Below are positions 34,965 to 44,724 of a stretch of 64,000 nucleotides of DNA, one piece after another. Both the position numbers and the translations under genes were made by a program. This DNA is from Paraburkholderia tagetis. Its GTDB lineage: Bacteria > Pseudomonadota > Gammaproteobacteria > Burkholderiales > Burkholderiaceae. Each line of letters starts with the position of its first letter. Positions within the stretch are counted from its first letter, which is position 1. The notes beneath the pieces were generated by a model that was not told the DNA's origin, ran no database searches, and was given only the letters and a program-made list of their open reading frames with translations. Location of the stretch: positions 248,001 to 312,000 of the forward strand of contig NZ_JAKLJA010000005.1 of assembly GCF_022213065.1 (NCBI RefSeq), in the 5' to 3' direction.

Positions 34965-36008
34965 ATGGCGACGATCAAGGATGTGGCCGCCGTGGCGGGG
35001 GTGTCTTTCACGACGGTGTCGCATGTGGTGAACAATTCGCGGCCGGTATCGGCGGACGTGCGGGCCAAGGTCGAGCAGGCGATTCGCGACCTCAACTACG
35101 TGCCGTCGGCGGTCGCGCGCTCGCTCAAGGCGCGCTCGACGGCGACGATCGGGCTCGTGGTGCCCAATGGCACGAATCCGTATTTCGCGGAGCTTGCGCG
35201 CGGCGTCGAGGACGGCTGCGCGCAGAAGGGCTATTGCGTGTTCTTCTGCAACTCGGACGACGATCCGGTCAAGCAGCGCAATTATCTGCGCGTGCTGCAG
35301 GAAAAGCGCATCGACGGGCTGATCGTGGCGTCGGCGGGCGACGACGCCGTGCTCGCAGCGACGCTTGGCGAGACGCGCGAGCCGATCGTCGTGGTGGACC
35401 GCAACATCGAAGGCCTGGACGCCGATCTCGTACAGATCGACCACGAGCGCGGCGCTTGGCTCGCGACGCGCCATCTGCTCGAACTCGGACACTCGAAGAT
35501 CGGTTGCATCACGGGGCCGGTCAGCGCGGCGGTGAGCGCGATGCGCATGCATGGCTTCCTGCGCGCGATGGCCGAGCGCGGCGTCGAGATCGCGCCGGGC
35601 GCCATTGTCGAGGCCGACGTTTCGGGCGCGGGAGGTTACCGCGCCGCAGCGCAACTGTTCGACACCGTGCAGCCCAGCGCGATTTTCGCGGGCAACGACA
35701 TGATGGGCATCGGCGCGCTGCGGGCGGCCGCCGAGCGCGGCCTGCGCGTGCCGGCCGATTGCTCGATCATCGGCTTCGACGACATCGAGCTCGGCCAATT
35801 TACGTGGCCCGCGCTCTCCACGGTCGGGCAGCCAGCGCGCGCGCTCGGCGAGATGGCGGCGCTCACGCTGATCGAGCGGATCGGCACCCCGGGGCAGACG
35901 CGTAGTGACGCAACGGTGCTCCGGCGCGTGATGGCGCCGCAGCTCATCGCGCGCGAATCGACCGCGCCATGGTGCGGCGCCGCCAGGCAGGCTTCACTCG
36001 CGGCCTGA
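34965..36008 (+). CDS. rbsR: LacI family ribose operon repressor
   Basis: A 347-residue regulator with an N-terminal HTH (ATIKDVAAVAGVSFTTVSHVVNN) and hinge YVPSAVARSLK, then a ribose-binding-protein-like effector domain (VVPNGTNPYFAELARGVE). It lies within the ribose operon between rbsC and rbsK, which supports autoregulated ribose-responsive control. A possible operator half is found upstream of rbsB. Confidence 0.92.
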   Translation: MATIKDVAAVAGVSFTTVSHVVNNSRPVSADVRAKVEQAIRDLNYVPSAVARSLKARSTATIGLVVPNGTNPYFAELARGVEDGCAQKGYCVFFCNSDDDPVKQRNYLRVLQEKRIDGLIVASAGDDAVLAATLGETREPIVVVDRNIEGLDADLVQIDHERGAWLATRHLLELGHSKIGCITGPVSAAVSAMRMHGFLRAMAERGVEIAPGAIVEADVSGAGGYRAAAQLFDTVQPSAIFAGNDMMGIGALRAAAERGLRVPADCSIIGFDDIELGQFTWPALSTVGQPARALGEMAALTLIERIGTPGQTRSDATVLRRVMAPQLIARESTAPWCGAARQASLAA

Positions 36009-36081
36009 AGCCGATTGCATGGGCACGTGAGCAAGCGCGTGCATAATCGGCCGACTGGATACCGCACAGGAGGCAAACGAA

Positions 36082-37119
36082 GTGGCGATTGACGAAGCTT
36101 GGCGCTCAGAGGCGCAATCGGGTACGCAAGGCAGTGGCAAGAACAGCGCGAAAGCGGCGCGCGGCGGCGTCGCGGTGGTCGGCAGCCTGAACATGGACCT
36201 GGTCGCGCGCGCGCCGCGTCAGCCGCACCCGGGCGAGACGCTCGCGGGCAGCGCGTTCGCGCAAGTCGCGGGCGGCAAGGGTGGCAACCAGGCGGTCGCG
36301 GCGGCGCGTCTGGGCGCGCGGGTGGCGATGGTCGGCTGCGTGGGCGCCGACGCCAACGGCGAGCTGCTGCGCGCCGGGCTCCTTGCCGAAGGCATCGATT
36401 GTGGCGCGCTCGACACCGCGCCAGAAGCGCCGAGCGGCGTGGCGCTGATTATCGTCGACGATGCGAGCCAGAACACCATCGTGATCGTGGCGGGCAGCAA
36501 CAGCAAAGTGACGCCCGCAAGCCTCGCGCGCCACGAGGCGGCGCTCGCGTCGGCCGATGTCGTCGTCTGCCAACTGGAAACGCCGCCCGAGACGGTGCGC
36601 GCGGCGCTCGCCACTGCGCGCAGACTCGGCAAGACCACCATACTCAATCCCGCGCCGGCCACCGGTCCGCTGCCCGCCGACTGGCTGCCGCTCATCGACT
36701 ACCTCGTCCCCAACGAACTCGAAGCCGCGATGCTCACAGGCCTGCCGCTTGCCACGCCCGAGGACGCCTCGCGTGCCGCGCAGGCGCTGCATCGCGCGGG
36801 CGCGCGCAACGTGCTGGTGACGCTCGGCGCGCAGGGCGTTTGCGCGCTGCTCGGCGACGGTGAATCGGCTGGCTCGGTTACTTCGGATGCATCCGATGCA
36901 TCGGGTGCGCCGACGCCCGTTCACTGGCCCGCGCCCAAGGTAGCCGCGCTCGACACGACGGCGGCCGGCGACACCTTTATCGGCGCGCTGGCAGCACGGC
37001 TGGCCGCCGGCGAGGCGCCCGCGCAGGCGATCCAGTTCGCACTGCGCGCGGCGTCGATCTCGGTGACGCGCACCGGTGCGCAACCGTCCATTCCCACGCT
37101 GAAAGACATGGAACGCTGA
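36082..37119 (+). CDS. rbsK: Ribokinase
   Basis: PfkB-family kinase of 345 residues that phosphorylates ribose at O5. GTG start at 36082 with AGGAGG upstream. Signature GGKGGNQAVAAARLG in the N-terminal half and DTTAAGDTF with catalytic Asp297. A small Asp/Ala/Ser-rich insert encoded by a 9-bp duplication (36886-36903) lies just before the catalytic domain end. Last gene of the rbs operon; no rbsD (pyranase) is present here. A terminator is at 37401. Confidence 0.93.
   Translation: MAIDEAWRSEAQSGTQGSGKNSAKAARGGVAVVGSLNMDLVARAPRQPHPGETLAGSAFAQVAGGKGGNQAVAAARLGARVAMVGCVGADANGELLRAGLLAEGIDCGALDTAPEAPSGVALIIVDDASQNTIVIVAGSNSKVTPASLARHEAALASADVVVCQLETPPETVRAALATARRLGKTTILNPAPATGPLPADWLPLIDYLVPNELEAAMLTGLPLATPEDASRAAQALHRAGARNVLVTLGAQGVCALLGDGESAGSVTSDASDASGAPTPVHWPAPKVAALDTTAAGDTFIGALAARLAAGEAPAQAIQFALRAASISVTRTGAQPSIPTLKDMER
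36886..36903. repeat. 9-bp tandem duplication in rbsK
   Basis: GATGCATCC and GATGCATCG are adjacent and in frame, encoding Asp-Ala-Ser twice in a surface insert of ribokinase. Confidence 0.85.
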
Positions 37120-37250
37120 AACCGGGCAGCGAGAGGCGGCGCGTCTTCGCACCCGGCGAAGCGCCCGCTGCGGCCCGTTGTAATTTATTCGTCAGCTATT
37201 CCAGCAAACTTCTCATATCGATAACTATTTCAAGCCTCGCTACCAATCCG

Positions 37251-37298
37251 GCGACAAATTCGGTGGCAAATTCGCAGACAAATTCGCAGACAAATTCG
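37251..37298. repeat. 12-bp tandem repeat, 4 units, downstream of rbsK
   Basis: GCGACAAATTCG, GTGGCAAATTCG, CAGACAAATTCG and CAGACAAATTCG. It lies in the 3' untranslated region before the rbs terminator and is less GC-rich than its surroundings. Confidence 0.92.
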
Positions 37299-37400
37299 GT
37301 TGCAACCGCCGCAGCGGGATCGAGCGACGATTGGGAGACCTTCTGACGCGAGGCTGTCACGACTTTCATGCATGGCGTGTTTCCGCGCCTGCTGCGTCCG

Positions 37401-37427
37401 CGCCGCTGCATCGCAGCGGCGTTTTTT
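37401..37427 (+). terminator. Rho-independent terminator of the ribose operon
   Basis: CGCCGCTGC, loop ATC, GCAGCGGCG (perfect 9-bp stem) followed by TTTTTT. Confidence 0.93.
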
Positions 37428-37813
37428 CTTGTGACGAGGCCCATGCATGCGCGGTCCGGAGCCGGTTACGGTACATTGTGAATCTTGTCACGCGCGCAGA
37501 CGGGGTCGCACGGTACACTGCGCTGCGCTTCGGCGGCGAAGGCCAAATGCCAGATACCAGATGCAATACCAGGCAACGCCGGGTAACACCGTACAACGCC
37601 AGACGTCGCGAGCGCACAGCAGGTCCGGGCGTTAGCGGAGCGCCCAAGCAAGGCCGCAGGGCGAGCCGCTTCGCGCTGCGGCTTTGCACCGTGGCTGCGC
37701 ACTGCAACCGCAGCGCAGCAACACGCATGGCAGCATGCGCAACATGACGCAAACATGCCGGCTCGATGTGCAATTCGCGGCCGGCGCACGAACGCACAAG
37801 AAAGGATCCAGAC

Positions 37814-38575
37814 ATGACACGTGACGATCTCGCGCAGCGCCTCGTGACGGCGCGCAGCCGCCATCAGATGATCGAAGTGCTGGCGCCGGAATGCCTGCCG
37901 CCCGACGCCGCCACGGCCTACGCGATCCAGCAGGCGGTGCTCGCCGGGCTGGGCACCGCCACGGGCGGCTGGAAGATCGGCGCACGCGCGCCCGGCGGCG
38001 CGGTCTCCGGCGCGCCGATCCCCTCGACGCATGTCCATGCCTCGCCAACGCGCATCGAGCGCCAGTCGTTCTTCAGGGTGCTCGTGGAACTGGAGATCGC
38101 CTTTCGCTTCGCCGAGCCGGTCGCGCCGCGTGCCGACGCCTACGCACGCGACGAGGTGCTCGCGCTAGTGGGCCAGATCCTGCCCGCCATCGAAATCGTC
38201 GACAGCCGCTTCGCCGAATGGCCCAACGTCGCGCCGCTCGCGCAGCTTGCCGACGCGCAGAACAACGGCGCGCTCGTGACCGGCCATGCGCAGCCTTACG
38301 GGGCGCTCGCGCGCGCGCTCGACTTCGTCGCGCCCGAGCTCGAACTCGCCTTCGACGGCGTCTCGCTCGTGCCGGAGGTGGCCGGCAATCCGGCGGGCGA
38401 TCCGCGCGAGCTGCTTGTATGGTTCGTCAATCACTGCGCCGCGATGGGCATCACCATCGAGCCCGAATGGACCATCACCACGGGTTCATACGTAGGGGCG
38501 CACCGCATCGAGGGCGCGGGCCTGCTGCACGGTCATATCGACGGCCTCGGTGAAGTCGAGATCGAGTTCGTCTGA
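37814..38575 (+). CDS. 2-keto-4-pentenoate hydratase family protein
   Basis: A 253-residue enzyme of the fumarylacetoacetate hydrolase / MhpD-type hydratase superfamily. Recognisable parts: GGWKIGARAP, LVELEIAFRFAEP with metal-binding Glu residues, PAIEIVDSRFAEWPNV, and GSYVGAHRIEGAG near the C-terminus. Family members hydrate 2-hydroxypenta-2,4-dienoate in aromatic degradation or decarboxylate oxalocrotonate. No other aromatic-pathway gene is nearby, so the substrate is open. AAGGA lies 9 nt before the ATG. Confidence 0.88.
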   Translation: MTRDDLAQRLVTARSRHQMIEVLAPECLPPDAATAYAIQQAVLAGLGTATGGWKIGARAPGGAVSGAPIPSTHVHASPTRIERQSFFRVLVELEIAFRFAEPVAPRADAYARDEVLALVGQILPAIEIVDSRFAEWPNVAPLAQLADAQNNGALVTGHAQPYGALARALDFVAPELELAFDGVSLVPEVAGNPAGDPRELLVWFVNHCAAMGITIEPEWTITTGSYVGAHRIEGAGLLHGHIDGLGEVEIEFV

Positions 38576-38630
38576 AAAGCGCCTGCGAGACTGGCGCGCA
38601 AAGGACACGCATATACGCCGCGCACCTCAC

Positions 38631-38650
38631 AGCACTACACCGCACTACAC
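38631..38650. repeat. 10-bp tandem duplication
   Basis: AGCACTACAC and CGCACTACAC are adjacent, just upstream of the terminator hairpin. Confidence 0.75.
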
Positions 38651-38673
38651 AATACGCAAATGGCCCAAGAGGC

Positions 38674-38710
38674 AAACGGCCGTCACGCATCGCGCGTGAC
38701 GGCCGTTTTC
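38674..38710. terminator. Strong bidirectional terminator hairpin
   Basis: A perfect 15-bp stem (38674-38688 with 38694-38708), loop ATCGC, with AAA at the left foot and TTTTC at the right foot. It terminates the hydratase gene. Confidence 0.9.
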
Positions 38711-38817
38711 TTTGGCGCGCCGAATTCGCAAGCGAGCATCGGCAGGTTGAAACGAGGCGTCGATGCACCGCTCATGCAGTACCCGCTCAAGTTACGGGAA
38801 AGCCACTACTGCTAACA

Positions 38818-38839
38818 GGGACAGCGCGGGGACAGCGCG
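38818..38839. repeat. 11-bp perfect tandem duplication
   Basis: GGGACAGCGCG occurs twice without mismatch in non-coding DNA upstream of prkA. Confidence 0.88.
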
Positions 38840-39371
38840 GCTGTTATCGCCCCATGATCGAATGCGCGCAAGCTCACCAACGCAGGCGCATATGCCGCGT
38901 ATAACGATAAAAAATCGCTCGCGCATACCGGCGACGGTCCGCAACGACACAGCGCGCGCTGTTACAAACACGGCGTTACAAGTATTCGTTGCGATCTGTA
39001 CACGGCTTGCGCAGCCGTGCGTTTTATGAAGAAGCGACGTCAGGCGTCGTTCGGGGGTGGCGAAGCTGGAAACGGGTTGGATCAGAGAGGGCTAACTGCG
39101 GGGCGTAAGTGCGGGGTATAACTGCCGGCTCGCTGCTCGAGCGTCGATGTTCGGCGCTGTGGTCGTGCACTTGCGGCGTGAAATTTGCGAGCGCAGGAAA
39201 TTGATTGTACGGTGTCCCCGGCCTGGCTCCAAGGTTCGAGTTTGAACTTTCAATCAGGCTCGATTTTTGTGTGAAAAAAAATTCGAAAAGGTTTAGGATG
39301 AATTCGAGCGATGTCGTTTCCGAATAGCGCGCCGCGCACGACATCGGTCCAGATCTCGGCGAGGAGGTAGC

Positions 39372-41294
39372 ATGGATATCTACAGCAGCTTCGCGAACCG
39401 CTTCGAAAAAACGCGAGAGGAAGAGCTCTCGCTTGAGGAGTATCTCGCGCTCTGCAAAGAAGATCCCAGTGCGTACGCCACGGCTGGCGAGCGCATGCTG
39501 ACGGCAATCGGGGAACCAGAACAGATCGACACTCGCAACGATCCGCGCCTGTCGCGCATCTTTGCGAATAAGGTTATCAAGGTTTATCCGGCGTTCCGCG
39601 AGTTCTATGGCATGGAAGAGGTGATCGAGCAGGTGGTCGCGTACTTCCGCCATGCGGCGCAGGGGCTCGAAGAGAAGAAGCAGATCCTCTACTTGCTGGG
39701 CCCGGTGGGCGGCGGCAAGTCATCCATTGCAGAGCGGCTCAAGCAACTCATGGAGCGCGTGCCGTTCTACTCGATCAAGGGTTCGCCCGTAAACGAGTCG
39801 CCGCTCGGTCTCTTCGACTATGACGAGGATGGCCCCATCCTCGAAGAGCAATACGGCATTCCTCGCCGCTATCTGAAGAGCATCCTGAGCCCGTGGGCAG
39901 TCAAGCGACTGCACGAATATAACGGCGACATTCGCAAGTTCCGCGTGGTGCGCCGCTATCCGTCGATCCTGCGGCAGATCGGCATTGCGAAGACGGAGCC
40001 AGGCGACGAGAACAATCAGGACATCTCCTCGCTCGTCGGCAAGGTCGACATTCGCAAGCTCGAGCAATACGCGCAGGACGACGCGGATGCCTACAGCTAC
40101 TCAGGCGGCCTGTGCCTCGCGAATCAGGGCTTGCTCGAATTCGTCGAAATGTTCAAGGCGCCAATCAAGGTGCTGCACCCGCTGCTCACTGCCACCCAGG
40201 AAGGCAACTTCAAGGGTACCGAAGGGTTCGGTGCAATTCCGTTCAACGGGATCATCCTCGCGCACTCGAATGAATCGGAGTGGAAGGCGTTCCGCAATAA
40301 CCGCAACAATGAGGCCTTGCTCGACCGTATTTTTGTCGTGAAGGTGCCGTATTGCCTGCGCTACTCGGAAGAGATGAAGATCTACGAGAAGCTCCTGCGC
40401 AATTCGTCGCTCGCCGACTCAGTGTGCGCGCCGGGCACGCTCAAGATGATGTCGCAGTTCTCGGTGCTCACGCGCTTGCAGGAGCCGGAGAATTCGAGCC
40501 TCTTCTCGAAGATGCAGGTGTACGACGGCGAGAACCTCAAGGACACCGATCCGAAAGCCAAGTCGTATCAGGAATACCGCGACTTCGCCGGCGTAGACGA
40601 GGGCATGGCCGGGGTTTCCACGCGCTTCGCCTTCAAGATCCTCTCGCGCGTGTTCAACTTCGATTCGACCGAAGTGGCCGCGAATCCGGTGCACCTCATG
40701 TACGTGCTCGAGCAGCAGATCGAACGCGAGCAATTCCCGCCGGAAACCGAGCAGAAGTATCTGTCGTTCGTGAAGGACGTGTTGGCCTCGCGTTACGCCG
40801 AGTTCATCGGCAAGGAGATCCAGACCGCTTACCTCGAATCGTATTCTGAATACGGGCAGAACATCTTCGATCGCTATGTCACGTATGCCGACTTCTGGAT
40901 TCAGGACCAGGAGTTCCGCGACCACGACACGGGCGAGAGTTTCGACCGCGCGGCGCTGAACGCGGAACTGGAGAAGATCGAAAAGCCCGCGGGCATCAGC
41001 AACCCGAAGGACTTCCGCAACGAGATCGTGAACTTCGTGCTGCGCGCACGCGCGGCCAATGCCGGCAAGAATCCGGCGTGGATCAGCTACGAGAAGCTGC
41101 GCGTGGTGATCGAGAAGAAAATGTTCTCGAATACGGAAGAACTTTTGCCGGTCGTGTCGTTCAATGCAAAGGGATCGGCGGAAGAACAGCGCAAGCATGA
41201 AGACTTCGTCAACCGCATGGTGGCGAAGGGCTACACGCCCAAGCAGGTCCGGTTGCTCTGCGACTGGTATCTGCGTGTGCGCAAGTCGTCATGA
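39372..41294 (+). CDS. prkA: PrkA family serine protein kinase/AAA protein (YeaG)
   Basis: A 640-residue cytoplasmic protein. The N-terminal AAA-type domain has a Walker A motif GPVGGGKSS at about residues 110-118; the C-terminal domain is the PrkA kinase-like region (NPKDFRNEIVNFVLRARA). First of the conserved trio prkA-yeaH-spoVR, which in enterobacteria is induced by nitrogen or stationary-phase stress. AGGAGG lies just before the ATG. The protein target is not known. Confidence 0.95.
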   Translation: MDIYSSFANRFEKTREEELSLEEYLALCKEDPSAYATAGERMLTAIGEPEQIDTRNDPRLSRIFANKVIKVYPAFREFYGMEEVIEQVVAYFRHAAQGLEEKKQILYLLGPVGGGKSSIAERLKQLMERVPFYSIKGSPVNESPLGLFDYDEDGPILEEQYGIPRRYLKSILSPWAVKRLHEYNGDIRKFRVVRRYPSILRQIGIAKTEPGDENNQDISSLVGKVDIRKLEQYAQDDADAYSYSGGLCLANQGLLEFVEMFKAPIKVLHPLLTATQEGNFKGTEGFGAIPFNGIILAHSNESEWKAFRNNRNNEALLDRIFVVKVPYCLRYSEEMKIYEKLLRNSSLADSVCAPGTLKMMSQFSVLTRLQEPENSSLFSKMQVYDGENLKDTDPKAKSYQEYRDFAGVDEGMAGVSTRFAFKILSRVFNFDSTEVAANPVHLMYVLEQQIEREQFPPETEQKYLSFVKDVLASRYAEFIGKEIQTAYLESYSEYGQNIFDRYVTYADFWIQDQEFRDHDTGESFDRAALNAELEKIEKPAGISNPKDFRNEIVNFVLRARAANAGKNPAWISYEKLRVVIEKKMFSNTEELLPVVSFNAKGSAEEQRKHEDFVNRMVAKGYTPKQVRLLCDWYLRVRKSS

Positions 41295-41452
41295 GCGCTG
41301 AGGCAATACCTTCCTGCTGCGCCGCCGCAAGTGTCATGCGGCAGCGCAAAAAGGAAATCCGGCGGGGCGCAGGCCACGGAGCCGTGAGTACGTAAACGTG
41401 GCATTCCAGACTGCGCACCTCGCCCATTCGAAACGTGAGCGGGAGACTGGAT

Positions 41453-42721
41453 GTGCTTCATCAAATCATCGACCGCAGGCTGGCCGGCAAGAACAAGAGC
41501 ATTGCAAACCGCGAGCGCTTCTTGCGCCGTGTGAAGAACTATATTCGTCACGCCGTCTCGGAAGCGGTGCGTGACCGCAGCATCAAAGATATCCAGAGCA
41601 ACCAGAGCATCACCATTCCGCGCAAGGACATTGCCGAGCCTTCGTTCCGGCATGGCCCGGGCGGCCGGCGCGAAATGGTGCACCCCGGCAACGAGGACTA
41701 TATTCGCGGCGACCGCATTCCGCGTCCGCAAGGCGGCGGGGGCGGTGGCGGCAGTCAGGCAAGCAATGAGGGCGAAGGTCAGGACGACTTCGTTTTCGAA
41801 CTCTCGCGCGAAGAGTTCATGCAGTACTTCTTCGACGACCTCGAGCTGCCGCGCCTCATCAAGACCCACCTGATGGCCGTGCCCACATGGAAGAGCATTC
41901 GCGCGGGCTGGGCGGCCGAGGGCACGCCGAACAACATCGACGTGGTGCGCTCGCTCAGGAGTGCGCTCGGGCGGCGCATCGCGCTGGGCGCGCCGCTCGT
42001 GAACGAGTTGCGCGACCTCGAAGAGCGACTCGAGACGCTGATGGCCGATCCGTCCGACCGCCGCGATGAAATCAAGGTGCTCGAAGACGAGATCCATCAT
42101 CTGCGCGGGCGCATCTGGCGCATCCCGTTCATCGACCCGTTCGACCTGCGTTACGTGAATCGCGTGAAGCAGCCGCAACCGTCGAGCCAGGCCGTGATGT
42201 TCTGTCTGATGGATGTGTCAGGGTCCATGGACGAGCAGCGCAAGGATCTTTCCAAACGCTTCTTCATCCTCCTGTACCTGTTCCTCAAGCGCAATTACGA
42301 GAAAATCGAGGTGGTTTTCATTCGCCACCACACGCGCGCCGAGGAAGTGGATGAGGACACCTTCTTCCATTCGACGGAAAGCGGCGGCACGGTTGTGTCG
42401 AGCGCGCTGGAACTCATGAAAAAGGTGATCGAAGACCGTTATTCGCCGAGCGACTGGAACATTTATGGCGCCCAGGCATCGGACGGCGACAATTGGACCG
42501 ACGATTCGCCGAAGTGCCGCAAGCTGCTCGCGGATGACATCCTGCCTCAGGTGCGCTATTTTGCTTATATTCAGGTGACGCCGGAGGAGCAGAACCTCTG
42601 GCTCGAATACGCGCAACTGGCGCTCACCGAGCAGCATCTGGCAATGAAGAAGGTCGACAACGCGGCGGATATCTACCCGGTGTTCCGCGAGCTTTTCGAG
42701 AAGCAGGTGGAGACTTCATGA
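41453..42721 (+). CDS. yeaH: YeaH/YhbH family VWA-domain protein (DUF444)
   Basis: A 422-residue soluble protein. It begins with the family start (IIDRRLAGKNKSIANRERF), includes a Gly-rich linker (QGGGGGGGSQ) and has a von Willebrand A-like domain with a MIDAS motif DVSGSMDE at about residue 253. GTG at 41453 has GGGAG 7 nt upstream; a GTG at 41435 would add six residues. Translationally coupled to the next gene (ATGA at 42718). Likely acts with PrkA, as deduced from conserved linkage. Confidence 0.92.
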   Translation: MLHQIIDRRLAGKNKSIANRERFLRRVKNYIRHAVSEAVRDRSIKDIQSNQSITIPRKDIAEPSFRHGPGGRREMVHPGNEDYIRGDRIPRPQGGGGGGGSQASNEGEGQDDFVFELSREEFMQYFFDDLELPRLIKTHLMAVPTWKSIRAGWAAEGTPNNIDVVRSLRSALGRRIALGAPLVNELRDLEERLETLMADPSDRRDEIKVLEDEIHHLRGRIWRIPFIDPFDLRYVNRVKQPQPSSQAVMFCLMDVSGSMDEQRKDLSKRFFILLYLFLKRNYEKIEVVFIRHHTRAEEVDEDTFFHSTESGGTVVSSALELMKKVIEDRYSPSDWNIYGAQASDGDNWTDDSPKCRKLLADDILPQVRYFAYIQVTPEEQNLWLEYAQLALTEQHLAMKKVDNAADIYPVFRELFEKQVETS

Positions 42722-44451
42722 CGACACGCCACTTGCACAACGAGGCGCGCGGCTATCAGCCGGAGCGCCGCAAGACCGGCGGCCACGGGAAGGGACAGCA
42801 CGGCAATCACGAGGCTGCCGCAAAGCGGGGGGCACACCCGGCCGAGTCGGCGCGCCCAGAGGACGCGCAAGGGCTCCCCGAGCATGACCTCCCTGAACCC
42901 CGGCTTCCGGAAACCAGGGAATTGCATATGAACGTAGCCGACAGACGGCCGTTGCCGTGCCCATCCGACTGGACCTTCGAGCTGATCGAAGAATACGACA
43001 CGCATATTTCGCATGTTGCAGAGCAATACGAACTGGACGTGTATCCGATCCAGCTCGAGTTGATCAGCGCCGAGCAGATGATGGACGCCTACGCGTCGGT
43101 CGGCATGCCGGTGAACTACCGCCACTGGTCGTTCGGCAAGCACTTTCTCTCGACCGAGAAGAGCTATCGCCGGGGCCAGATGGGTCTCGCCTATGAGATC
43201 GTCATCAATTCGAATCCCTGCATCGCGTATCTGATGGAAGAGAACACGATGACGATGCAGGCGCTCGTCATCGCGCACGCGGCATACGGACACAACTCGT
43301 TCTTCAAGGGCAATTACCTGTTCAAGCTCTGGACGGACGCCCACGCGATCGTCGACTACCTCGTCTATGCGAAGAATTACATCGCTGAATGCGAGGAGCG
43401 CTTCGGTCTCGACCGCGTTGAGGAACTGCTCGACTCGTGCCACGCGCTCATGAATTACGGCGTGGATCGCTACAAGCGGCCGCAGAAACTCTCACTCGAA
43501 CGCGAAGCCGCGATGCGCCGCGAGCGCGAAGCGTATTTGCAGTCGCAGGTCAATGAACTGTGGCGCACGCTACCCAAGACCCAGCAGCCTATCGCCGAGG
43601 AAATCGACGAACGCTTCCCGCCCGAGCCGCAGGAGAACCTGCTGTACTTCGCCGAAAAGAACTCGCCGCTGCTCGAGCCGTGGGAGCGTGAAGTCATCCG
43701 CATCGTGCGCAAGATCGGTCAGTACTTCTATCCGCAGCGGCAGACCCAGGTCATGAACGAGGGCTGGGCCACGTTCTGGCATTACACGCTGCTCAACACG
43801 CTGTACGCGCAGGGCAAGCTCGAAGACGGCTTCATGATGGAGTTCCTGCATTCGCACAGCAACGTGATCTATCAGCCGCCGGTCACCAAGCACTACTACA
43901 GCGGGATCAATCCGTACGCGCTGGGCTTTTCGATGATGAGCGACATTCGCCGCATCTGCGAAAACCCCACCGAAGAAGACCGCAAGTGGTTCCCGGAGCT
44001 CGCCGGCAGCCCGTGGCTCAAGGCGCTGCACTACGCGATGCGCAATTTCAAGGACGAGAGCTTTGTCGCGCAGTATCTTTCGCCGCATCTGATCCGCGAA
44101 ATGCGGCTCTTCTCGGTGCTCGACGACGACATGCGCGACGCGCTCGAAGTCTCGGCCATCCACGATGAAAGCGGCTACCAGTACGTGCGCCAGGCGCTCT
44201 CGCGGCAGTACGACATGCATCATCGCGAGCCGAACATCCAGGTGTGGTCGGTGAATACGCGCGGCGACCGCAGTCTCACGCTGCGCCATTTCATGAGCGA
44301 CAACCGCCACCTTTCGGGCGACACCGATGAAGTGCTGCGGCACATGGCGCGGCTCTGGCAATTCGACGTGTATCTGGAAAGCGTCGACGAGAACGGCACG
44401 GTCAGGAAGCGCTATGAATGCCGCTATGTGCCGCCGCCAGTGAGGGTATAG
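42718..44451 (+). CDS. spoVR: SpoVR family protein (YcgB)
   Basis: A 577-residue protein from the coupled start. Homology to SpoVR/YcgB begins at about residue 71 (MNVADRRPLPCPSDWTFELI), so the preceding 70 hydrophilic Lys/Gly/His/Pro-rich residues are additional. An internal ATG at 42928 with AGGGA upstream would give 507 residues, close to the 510 of YcgB. The core has conserved EENTMTMQALVIAHAAYGHNSFFK and NEGWATFWH segments with metal-ligand-like His/Glu. The function is unknown, though SpoVR is needed for the spore cortex in Bacillus. A terminator is at 44537. Confidence 0.92.
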   Translation: MTTRHLHNEARGYQPERRKTGGHGKGQHGNHEAAAKRGAHPAESARPEDAQGLPEHDLPEPRLPETRELHMNVADRRPLPCPSDWTFELIEEYDTHISHVAEQYELDVYPIQLELISAEQMMDAYASVGMPVNYRHWSFGKHFLSTEKSYRRGQMGLAYEIVINSNPCIAYLMEENTMTMQALVIAHAAYGHNSFFKGNYLFKLWTDAHAIVDYLVYAKNYIAECEERFGLDRVEELLDSCHALMNYGVDRYKRPQKLSLEREAAMRREREAYLQSQVNELWRTLPKTQQPIAEEIDERFPPEPQENLLYFAEKNSPLLEPWEREVIRIVRKIGQYFYPQRQTQVMNEGWATFWHYTLLNTLYAQGKLEDGFMMEFLHSHSNVIYQPPVTKHYYSGINPYALGFSMMSDIRRICENPTEEDRKWFPELAGSPWLKALHYAMRNFKDESFVAQYLSPHLIREMRLFSVLDDDMRDALEVSAIHDESGYQYVRQALSRQYDMHHREPNIQVWSVNTRGDRSLTLRHFMSDNRHLSGDTDEVLRHMARLWQFDVYLESVDENGTVRKRYECRYVPPPVRV

Positions 44452-44536
44452 GCGCTGCTGCGACACAGCGGCGGCAACCAACCAGCAGGAACAAACCAGC
44501 AGGAACACTTGCCGCGACACATCCTCATCGCAACCG

Positions 44537-44563
44537 AAGGCCAGCCCGCGCGCTGGCCTTTTT
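44537..44563 (+). terminator. Rho-independent terminator of prkA-yeaH-spoVR
   Basis: AAGGCCAGC, loop CCGCGC, GCTGGCCTT followed by TTT. Located 86 bp after the spoVR stop codon. Confidence 0.88.
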
Positions 44564-44724
44564 CTTGTCGTCGCGCAGAATGGCTTTCGCTTTGATTGCG
44601 GCATCGGAAGTCGCGCTGAACGAATGCGCTGTGCCGCGCTAAGATACGGCGCTATTCCGTCTCGTTCAACGCGTCGACCACCCCAAGGAGCCTATGCGCA
44701 TGCAGGAATCGAAAGGAAGCCGTC

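Larger units (their letters stand above)
37120..37813. other. Long intergenic region after the ribose operon
   Basis: Nearly 700 bp without a gene I can support. It contains the 12-bp repeat tract (37251-37298) and the terminator of the ribose operon (37401-37427). The remainder before the next gene should carry that gene's promoter. Confidence 0.5.
38576..39371. other. Long intergenic region before prkA
   Basis: About 800 bp with no supported gene. It holds a 10-bp duplication (38631-38650), a long bidirectional hairpin terminator (38674-38710) and an 11-bp duplication (38818-38839). The AT-rich stretch near 39255-39300 likely contains the prkA promoter. Confidence 0.5.

Noticed and set aside
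37251..37298. Possible CRISPR array
   Set aside because: 12-bp contiguous units with no spacers; a simple tandem repeat.
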